From an uncultured Collinsella sp. (GTDB lineage: Bacteria > Actinomycetota > Coriobacteriia > Coriobacteriales > Coriobacteriaceae): a DNA stretch of 9,421 nt. Under the pieces are notes generated by a model that ran no database searches, was not told the origin of the DNA, and saw only the letters and a program-made list of their open reading frames with translations. This document shows, piece by piece, positions 1 to 4,549 of the stretch (its first letter is position 1; each line of letters begins with the position of its first letter). The position numbers and the translations under genes were made by a program. The stretch is taken from NCBI GenBank assembly GCA_902494625.1, contig CABUUB010000066.1:1-9421 (forward strand), read 5' to 3'.

Positions 1-2
1 CT

Positions 3-1436
3 CCCGCCGCTTCCCCGGCGGTGCCGGCCTCCGCAGGCGACGTACCGACGATCGAGCACCAGCACAGCGATGTTTCCCGTGAAACCATGGCACCGTTGCC
101 GACCGCGGCGGCGACGTCAACGAACGTACCCGTCACGCACATGCCCATCGCTCACGACGCAGCGGCGGGCGCGGATTCGGGCATTGCAATCAAAAACACG
201 CTCTCGGCCGATGATTTTCGTCGCATGATGAACCAGATGAAGGGCGGAGCGCCGACTAAACCCACGCAAGCTGCGACCCCCACTTCACCCATGCCAGCAC
301 CGACCGTGCCGGCCGAGCAGAATACGGATGGAGCCCCGCTCGCCGCGAACTCAAAATTTACCTTTGAGAACTTTGTCTACGGCCCCGAGAACAGCCATGC
401 CTATCGCTCGGCACTCAAGTTTGCCGCCCTCGCTGACGAGCGCGGCACATGCACATCACTGTTCATCTACGGCAAATCGGGCCTGGGCAAGACGCACCTG
501 CTACTTGCCATCAAAAACGAGCTCGCCGAGAAGTCGCCCGAGATCAAGGTCAAGTATGCCAACTCCCAGGCATATCTGGACGACCTGATGACCGAGTTCG
601 ACCGCCAAAAGAAGAGCAACGCCCCCATCATGCAGGCGTACCACGGCGTGGACGTGCTCATCATCGATGACATCCAAAACATCATCGGCAAGCGCGCGAG
701 CGTGGACTACTTTTTCCAGCTCATGGACGAGTTCATCCGCAACAACAAGAAGGTCGTCATCGCGGCAGACCGCGCCCCCAAGGACCTGAGCATGGACGAG
801 CGTCTGACCAGCCGCTTCAACGCCGGCATGCTCTGCCTAGTCGCAGAGCCCAGCTACGAGATGAAATACAAGATCTTGCAGCGCTATTACGAGAACACCA
901 TCGTCGCCGCTCCCGAGGCAGGCGACGACTCGCTGCTGGCGGCCTATGGGGGCGACGGCGGGCACCTGACCGACGAGCACTTTAAACACATGGCCGAGGT
1001 CTCGGGCACCAACATCCGCGAACTCGAGAGCTTCTGCGAGCGCTGCACCGGCGAGGCGGGCGACCGCGAGCGCGAGGGCGGGGAGCTCACCTTTGACGAT
1101 ATCGACGCCATCGCCAGCCAGTACTTCGACACATCGGCCAAAAAGATCAACGTGCAAACGGTTCAGTCCGTCATCGAAGAGCAGTACGGCGTGACGCACG
1201 AGGAGCTCATCGGCCCGCGTCGCAACGCCAATATCGCCAAAGCACGCCACATTGCCATCTATCTGGCCATCGAAATGTGCGAGATGACGACCACGGCGGT
1301 GGGCGCCGAATTTGGCAACCGCAACCACTCGACCGTCAGCACGAGTTACAAAAAGGTCCAGAAGATGATCCAGGAAGACCGCACCGTCACCGAAGACCTC
1401 AAGTCGCTGCGCGATAAAATTACACTGCGCTCGTAG
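3..1436 (+). CDS. dnaA: Chromosomal replication initiator DnaA, 5'-truncated by window edge
   Basis: DnaA is the AAA+ ATPase that binds DnaA boxes at oriC, melts the origin and recruits the helicase. The frame is open to the left edge, so the GTG at 21 is probably internal; the helicase-interacting domain I is missing from the window. Positions 3 to about 340 encode a long Pro/Ala/Thr-rich linker (domain II) containing one short helix-like segment (LSADDFRRMMNQMKGG). The AAA+ core follows: Walker A GKSGLGKT (471-494), Walker B VLIIDD (654-671), a sensor 1 region reading VVIAADRAP, a box VII-like SRFNAGM carrying the arginine finger, and sensor 2 TNIRELE. Domain IV ends with the helix-turn-helix signature FGNRNHSTV (1311-1337), where most DnaAs have FGGRDHTTV. 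The core is recognisable but diverged, for example AAD replaces the usual TSD after sensor 1. Identity is certain; only the start is unknown. Confidence 0.97.
   Translation, partial: PAASPAVPASAGDVPTIEHQHSDVSRETMAPLPTAAATSTNVPVTHMPIAHDAAAGADSGIAIKNTLSADDFRRMMNQMKGGAPTKPTQAATPTSPMPAPTVPAEQNTDGAPLAANSKFTFENFVYGPENSHAYRSALKFAALADERGTCTSLFIYGKSGLGKTHLLLAIKNELAEKSPEIKVKYANSQAYLDDLMTEFDRQKKSNAPIMQAYHGVDVLIIDDIQNIIGKRASVDYFFQLMDEFIRNNKKVVIAADRAPKDLSMDERLTSRFNAGMLCLVAEPSYEMKYKILQRYYENTIVAAPEAGDDSLLAAYGGDGGHLTDEHFKHMAEVSGTNIRELESFCERCTGEAGDREREGGELTFDDIDAIASQYFDTSAKKINVQTVQSVIEEQYGVTHEELIGPRRNANIAKARHIAIYLAIEMCEMTTTAVGAEFGNRNHSTVSTSYKKVQKMIQEDRTVTEDLKSLRDKITLRS
71..86. other. parS-like ParB binding site inside dnaA
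   Basis: TGTTTCCCGTGAAACC matches the near-universal parS palindrome TGTTTCACGTGAAACA at 14 of 16 positions, differing at positions 7 and 16. In frame it encodes VSRET, the peptide expected when parS lies in a coding region in this phase. It sits in the poorly constrained linker of DnaA, where a DNA site can be kept at little protein cost. ParB would load here and spread, marking the origin for segregation and SMC recruitment. The match and origin-proximal location are visible; binding is inferred. Confidence 0.72.
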
Positions 1437-1444
1437 GGAAATAG

Positions 1445-1489
1445 AGACACCTGTTGAAAACTTGTCGAAACCACGGGCATAAGGTGTCT
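1445..1489. repeat. 8-bp inverted repeat flanking two DnaA-box-like sites
   Basis: AGACACCT (1445-1452) and AGGTGTCT (1482-1489) are perfect inverted copies separated by 29 nt. The interval contains the box-like 9-mers at 1452-1460 and 1463-1471, and the left arm touches the first box. The right arm is followed by AAAA, not T, so this is not a + strand intrinsic terminator for dnaA. It could be a protein-binding palindrome, a weak transcript hairpin or chance. Confidence 0.35.
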
Positions 1490-1558
1490 AAAACCCAATC
1501 CGCGGTGATGAAAAGTTTTGCGCAGGTTTTGAACGTGGAAAACCACCCCTGTTGCACA
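1452..1558 (-). promoter_or_regulatory. Cluster of non-canonical DnaA-box-like 9-mers
   Basis: Five 9-mers resemble the complement of a DnaA box: TGTTGAAAA (1452-1460), TGTCGAAAC (1463-1471), TGATGAAAA (1506-1514), CGTGGAAAA (1534-1542) and TGTTGCACA (1550-1558). Read on the - strand their shared form is close to TTTTCAACA, which matches TTATCCACA at 7 of 9 positions. The first two start 11 bp apart, about one helical turn. The fourth lies in a short palindrome, GTGGAAAACCAC (1535-1546). Individual matches are weak; the support is clustering, shared orientation and location. Confidence 0.5.
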
Positions 1559-1606
1559 CAGGTTGCTGTCGATTCTCTTTCTGGGTCTGACCTGCGTCTT
1601 TGGGAG

Positions 1607-1624
1607 TAATCAACAGTTTCGTCA
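1607..1624 (+). promoter_or_regulatory. Tandem DnaA-box-like pair next to unwinding element
   Basis: TAATCAACA (1607-1615) and GTTTCGTCA (1616-1624) abut head to tail. The first matches TTATCCACA at 7 of 9. The second matches it at only 5 of 9, but differs at one base from GTTTCGACA, the complement of the box-like 9-mer at 1463-1471. They point toward the DnaA-trio run and lie 3 bp (GTG) from it, in the place and orientation that the last two DnaA boxes take in the B. subtilis unwinding module. Confidence 0.5.
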
Positions 1625-1627
1625 GTG

Positions 1628-1642
1628 CTATTACTATTATTA
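1628..1642 (-). promoter_or_regulatory. DnaA-trio run (strand-separation element)
   Basis: The + strand reads CTA TTA CTA TTA TTA, so the - strand read 3' to 5' is GAT AAT GAT AAT AAT: five consecutive perfect DnaA-trios (3'-[G/A]AT-5'). In B. subtilis such trios between dnaA and dnaN bind the DnaA filament as single strand and drive origin opening; the orientation and position are the same here. Two more in-phase NTA triplets occur at 1649-1651 and 1655-1657. Confidence 0.68.
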
Positions 1643-1660
1643 AGATAATTATATCTATAG

Positions 1661-1665
1661 AAAGG
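1661..1665 (+). promoter_or_regulatory. dnaN ribosome binding site
   Basis: AAAGG lies 9 nt before the dnaN ATG and is the only Shine-Dalgarno-like sequence in this AT-rich leader. It supports the start at 1675. Confidence 0.6.
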
Positions 1666-1674
1666 TATTAAAAG

Positions 1675-2778
1675 ATGAAGTTCACCGTCAGCCAGAGCTC
1701 GCTTACACAAGCCATCGGCGTCGTTATGAAGGGTGTCGCTTCGGCATCCACCCTTCCCATCCTGTCGGGCGTGCTCGTCAAGGCGCAAGACGGCATCTTG
1801 GAATTCCAGACCTCTAACTACACCATCTCGATCCGTCATCGCATCGCGGCGCATGTCGAAGAAGAGGGCGAGATGGTTATCCCCTGTAAGATGCTCTCCA
1901 ATATCACCAAGACCCTCCCCGATGCCCCGGTCACCTTTGAGCTGTCCGAGCGCCAGGTGCTGATTAGTTGCGAGAAGAGCTCTTTCCGCCTGAACACTCT
2001 CGATGCCAATGACTTCCCCGAGTTCCCGGCCTATGCCATCGAGAGTGCCGTGGAGCTGCCGACCGATATCTTGTCCGAAATGGTCGGCCGCGTGTGGCGC
2101 GTCACCTCGACCGACAAGGCCCGCCCCATCCTGGGCGGCGTGCACATGAAGGTCGAGAACAACACCGTGCGCCTGGTAGCGACCGATTCCTTCCGCTTGG
2201 CCGTGTGCGATACGCAGGTCGAGACCTCGACCCTCGAGGGCTCCTTTGAGCTCAACGTTCCGGCCGATGCCTTTAACGACGCGCTGAACATCATGGCCAG
2301 CCAGGCCACCATCATGATCGGGGCTACTGACACCCAGGTTGTCTTTGAGGCCGGCAACACCACCTACGTGTCTCGCCGCATCGAGGGCGTGTACCCCAAC
2401 TACAAGCAGCTCATCCCCGATTCGTGCGTGACGAGCGTCAAGATTGACGTCGCCGCCTTTAACGCCGCCCTCAAACGCGTGGCCGTTATCGCGAGCGCCA
2501 ACCCCGCCGTCAAGTTCGAGATCGATGTCGAGAACGGGCAGATGGGCCTGTCCTCCATTTCCAATGACCAGGACCTTGCGCAGGAGACGATCGATGTCGA
2601 GGCCGAGGGCGAGTCGGGCACCATCGCCTTCAACTACCACTACATCTTTGGCTGCCTCAATGCCCTGTCCAAGGAGAAGGAGATCACGCTGGAGCTCAAG
2701 AGCTACTCGCAGGCGGGCATCTTCAAGTCCTACGACAAGATCAACTACCTGTACCTGGTCATGCCGGTCCGCATCTAG
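1675..2778 (+). CDS. dnaN: DNA polymerase III beta sliding clamp
   Basis: The 367-residue product has the usual clamp length and encodes the ring-shaped processivity factor that tethers DNA polymerase III and other clamp-binding proteins to DNA. It begins MKFTVSQSSL and ends YLVMPVRI, the canonical C-terminus that lines the peptide-binding groove. Three tandem clamp domains of about 120 residues each are expected at about 1-120, 121-244 and 245-367. Domain boundary signatures such as TDSFRLAVC, and FNYHYIFGCL in domain 3, are readable. The ATG has AAAGG 9 nt upstream and no competing upstream start. The gene lies directly downstream of the candidate oriC and 9 nt before recF, with which it is probably cotranscribed. 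Confidence 0.97.
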   Translation: MKFTVSQSSLTQAIGVVMKGVASASTLPILSGVLVKAQDGILEFQTSNYTISIRHRIAAHVEEEGEMVIPCKMLSNITKTLPDAPVTFELSERQVLISCEKSSFRLNTLDANDFPEFPAYAIESAVELPTDILSEMVGRVWRVTSTDKARPILGGVHMKVENNTVRLVATDSFRLAVCDTQVETSTLEGSFELNVPADAFNDALNIMASQATIMIGATDTQVVFEAGNTTYVSRRIEGVYPNYKQLIPDSCVTSVKIDVAAFNAALKRVAVIASANPAVKFEIDVENGQMGLSSISNDQDLAQETIDVEAEGESGTIAFNYHYIFGCLNALSKEKEITLELKSYSQAGIFKSYDKINYLYLVMPVRI

Positions 2779-2787
2779 CGCTGCGCC

Positions 2788-3894
2788 ATGACCATGTTCG
2801 CCCGCGATCTTTCCGTCGCGCACTACCGCAGCTTCGATAGCTATCGCCTTGCCCTGGACGAGGGCGTGACGATACTTGCGGGACCCAACGCGGCGGGAAA
2901 GACCAATCTCATAGAGGCGCTGCAGCTGCTGACGAGCGGCGCCTCGTTTAGGCATCCGACCGCAGCCGAGCTCGTCCGTGACGGCGTGGGATCGTGCAAG
3001 GTCGAGCTGAGGCTCGAGGGCGACGGCCGCGTGCTTGATATGGGATTGAACGCGGAGGACGGTAAGCGCTCGTTTAGCCGCAACGGCAAGAGATGTTCTG
3101 CCGCCGGTGTGCGCGGGGCTCTGCCGAGCGTGCTGTTTTGCCCCGACCATCTGGACATGGTTAAGCGAGGCGCCAGTGTGCGCCGCGCCGCCCTCGATGA
3201 CTTTGGCATGCAACTGAGCGCACGTTATGCCGATCTTGCGAGCACCTATGGACGCTGCGTGACCCAGCGTAACGCCCTGCTCAAGGAGACCTGGTGCTGC
3301 CGCGAGATGCTCGGCGCGTGGAACGATTCGATCGCCCGCGCGGGCTCGGCCCTGCTCGTGCACCGGTTGGCCCTACTCGACCGGCTGGCGGGCCATGTGC
3401 ACACTGCCTACGGTCAAGTGGCGTCCGGCGAGGCTGCCAGCGTGACCTATACGTCCACGCTGGGGGATTTGCCCCAGGTCGAGGATCGCGAAGAGCTGAA
3501 GGGCTGGGCGTACGAGCGCATGCTGACTGCCCTTGATGAGCACGCCGACGAGGAAATTCGCCGCGGCGTGACGTTGGTGGGACCGCATCGCGATGAGATT
3601 GAGTTTGCCGTGGCGGGCCGCTCCGCCCGCTCATTTGCCAGCCAAGGTCAGCAGCGAACGTTGGTTCTGGCCTGGAAGGTGGCGGAGGTGGCCGTGACTC
3701 GCGATGTCCTGGGCACCGCCCCGCTGCTGCTTTTGGACGACGTGATGAGCGAACTCGACGGCGAGCGCCGCGGTGCTTTTCTGCGGCTGATCGGCGATGA
3801 TATCCAGACGGTCATAACCACGACCAACCTGGGGTATTTTACCGATGACCTGCTTGATCGAGCCAAGGTGGTGAGCATGGGTGAGACGTGCTAA
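2788..3894 (+). CDS. recF: DNA replication and repair protein RecF
   Basis: RecF is an SMC-like ABC ATPase of the RecFOR pathway that helps load RecA at single-strand gaps and stalled forks. The 368-residue length is typical. Visible motifs are Walker A GPNAAGKT (residues 32-39; Ala where many RecFs have Gln), the RecF-type segments PDHLDMVKRGASVRRAALDD and YGRCVTQRNALLKE, the ABC signature SQGQQRT (285-291) and Walker B LLLLDDVMSELD (313-324). ATG at 2788 and ATG at 2794 are both possible; the second gives MFARDLSVAHYRSF, closer to the usual RecF N-terminus. Neither has a Shine-Dalgarno sequence, and the dnaN stop is 9 nt upstream, so translational coupling to dnaN is likely. The 3' end overlaps the next gene by 14 nt. 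Confidence 0.96.
   Translation: MTMFARDLSVAHYRSFDSYRLALDEGVTILAGPNAAGKTNLIEALQLLTSGASFRHPTAAELVRDGVGSCKVELRLEGDGRVLDMGLNAEDGKRSFSRNGKRCSAAGVRGALPSVLFCPDHLDMVKRGASVRRAALDDFGMQLSARYADLASTYGRCVTQRNALLKETWCCREMLGAWNDSIARAGSALLVHRLALLDRLAGHVHTAYGQVASGEAASVTYTSTLGDLPQVEDREELKGWAYERMLTALDEHADEEIRRGVTLVGPHRDEIEFAVAGRSARSFASQGQQRTLVLAWKVAEVAVTRDVLGTAPLLLLDDVMSELDGERRGAFLRLIGDDIQTVITTTNLGYFTDDLLDRAKVVSMGETC
3865..3873 (+). promoter_or_regulatory. Ribosome binding site for the DUF721 gene, inside recF
   Basis: AAGGTGGTG within the last codons of recF differs by one base from AAGGAGGTG and ends 7 nt before the GTG at 3881. It supports that start and the 14-nt overlap. Confidence 0.6.
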
Positions 3895-4444
3895 TTACGA
3901 GCGCGAGAGCGAAACGGTCGCCTTCAGTGGGTTTTTAAACGCAGAGCGCCAGCGCATCCTGGCGGCCGCGACACCTGAGCGCCGCGCGCAGATGGAGGCT
4001 GCCGAGGAGTCGCGCGCGGTCTATCGCGCGTGGAACGCGGTGTGCTCGGGCACGCGCGAGGGGCGGCATGTGACGGGCCTGCGCTACCTGCCCGAGTCCA
4101 ATGAGCTGCTGGTATATCTCGATTCGCCCTCGTGGACGCAGGAAATGACGCTGTTGCGCGAGATCATCCGCGCGCGCATGGAGCGCGCCGGTGCGCATGT
4201 GGACGGCCTGGTGTTCAAAACCACCGCGCCCGGTCACACGCCGCCCGCCGCCAAGCAGCGCCTGCGCCCGGCGACGACCGAGCGCCCGCCGGCCCCGCAC
4301 GCCGACCTCAGTGAGGCCGAGCGCACCGAGATTGAGCGCCAAGTGGCGCCCATCGAAGACCAAAAACTGCGCGAGGCCCTCGAGAATGCTATGAGAGCCA
4401 GTGCCGAGTGGGCCAAGGGCGTGCAAAGCAAAAAAGAGCCTTAA
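3881..4444 (+). CDS. DUF721 (DciA-like) protein, probable replicative helicase loader/operator
   Basis: The 187-residue protein contains a DUF721 domain at about residues 40-125: a leading Trp segment (VYRAWNAVC), a beta hairpin LLVYLDSPSWTQEM, and a helix ending in VDGLVFKT. DUF721 includes DciA, which interacts with and helps load the DnaB helicase in bacteria lacking DnaC/DnaI; the recF-DUF721-gyrB order is common in Actinomycetota. The C-terminal third (about 126-187) is Pro/Ala/Arg-rich then charged and helical, and looks like a flexible tail. The GTG start overlaps recF by 14 nt and has a good ribosome binding site inside recF. The gene is very rich in GCG and CGC codons, more so than dnaN. 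Family membership is fairly secure; the helicase role is inferred from the family. Confidence 0.85.
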   Translation: MRRANYERESETVAFSGFLNAERQRILAAATPERRAQMEAAEESRAVYRAWNAVCSGTREGRHVTGLRYLPESNELLVYLDSPSWTQEMTLLREIIRARMERAGAHVDGLVFKTTAPGHTPPAAKQRLRPATTERPPAPHADLSEAERTEIERQVAPIEDQKLREALENAMRASAEWAKGVQSKKEP

Positions 4445-4470
4445 ATCGCATCTGGTGGCCTTGTAGAGCC

Positions 4471-4500
4471 AAATACCCTCGTTCCCGAGGGTATTTTTTT
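4471..4500 (+). terminator. Intrinsic terminator ending the dnaN-recF-DUF721 unit
   Basis: AAATACCCTCG (4471-4481) pairs perfectly with CGAGGGTATTT (4486-4496) around a TTCC loop, and the right arm runs into a 7-T tract (4494-4500). It sits 27 nt after the DUF721 stop and separates that cluster from gyrB, implying that gyrBA has its own promoter in the short gap or depends on read-through. Confidence 0.92.
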
Positions 4501-4510
4501 ACGATAAACT
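4482..4510 (+). promoter_or_regulatory. Weak candidate gyrBA promoter
   Basis: Between the terminator and gyrB the only place for a promoter is about 4480-4530. TAAACT (4505-4510) matches TATAAT at 4 of 6 positions. TTCCCG (4482-4487), 17 bp upstream, matches TTGACA at only 3 of 6. The placement would give a leader of about 30 nt. A poor -35 is common for supercoiling-sensitive gyrase promoters, but this call rests mainly on the terminator upstream. Confidence 0.25.
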
Positions 4511-4540
4511 AGTAAGGCTGTACACATTTTCTTGACTGAA

Positions 4541-4545
4541 GGAGG
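4541..4545 (+). promoter_or_regulatory. gyrB ribosome binding site, decides the start
   Basis: GGAGG (within GAAGGAGG) ends 4 nt before GTG 4550. An upstream in-frame TTG at 4532 has no Shine-Dalgarno sequence and would place this purine tract inside the gene, so GTG 4550 is preferred. gyrA has the same GGAGG-4 nt-GTG layout. Confidence 0.8.
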
Positions 4546-4549
4546 ACGT

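Larger units (their letters stand above)
1628..1672. other. AT-rich candidate DNA unwinding element
   Basis: 38 of these 45 bases are A or T, in sharp contrast to the GC-rich genes on both sides. The stretch begins with the trio run and ends at the dnaN ribosome binding site, so it would serve both as the melting region and as the dnaN leader. Part of the A/T richness may also reflect a dnaN promoter. Confidence 0.65.
1437..1674. other. oriC: Candidate replication origin (oriC), dnaA-dnaN intergenic region
   Basis: This 238-bp non-coding stretch between dnaA and dnaN is the classic site of bacterial oriC. It holds a left part (about 1452-1558) with five box-like 9-mers of the form TTTTCAACA or its complement, a plain stretch (about 1560-1600), and a right part with two abutting box-like 9-mers, a trinucleotide DnaA-trio run and AT-rich DNA reaching the dnaN ribosome binding site. 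No perfect TTATCCACA box is present. A second origin segment could lie upstream of dnaA, outside the window. The dnaN promoter should also be here, but I see no convincing -35/-10 pair; GATAAT at 1644-1649 resembles a -10 but lacks a good -35. Confidence 0.75.

Noticed and set aside
21..23. GTG at 21 as the true dnaA start
   Set aside because: The frame is open upstream to the window edge, no Shine-Dalgarno sequence precedes it, and the protein would lack domain I.
1445..1494. Intrinsic terminator for dnaA
   Set aside because: The inverted repeat has a 29-nt spacer and is followed by A, not T, on the + strand.
1420..3363. Long antisense open frame over dnaN and recF (647 codons)
   Set aside because: It mirrors the codon bias of strongly supported genes on the + strand, has low-complexity Ala/Gly/Arg/His content with no recognisable domain, and crosses the oriC region.
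4532..4537. TTGACT as a -35 promoter element
   Set aside because: It lies only 18 nt before the gyrB start and abuts the ribosome binding site, so the transcript would begin inside the gene.
4532..4549. TTG start for gyrB adding six residues
   Set aside because: It has no Shine-Dalgarno sequence upstream and would bury GGAGG within the gene; GTG 4550 follows GGAGG and gives a normal GyrB N-terminus.
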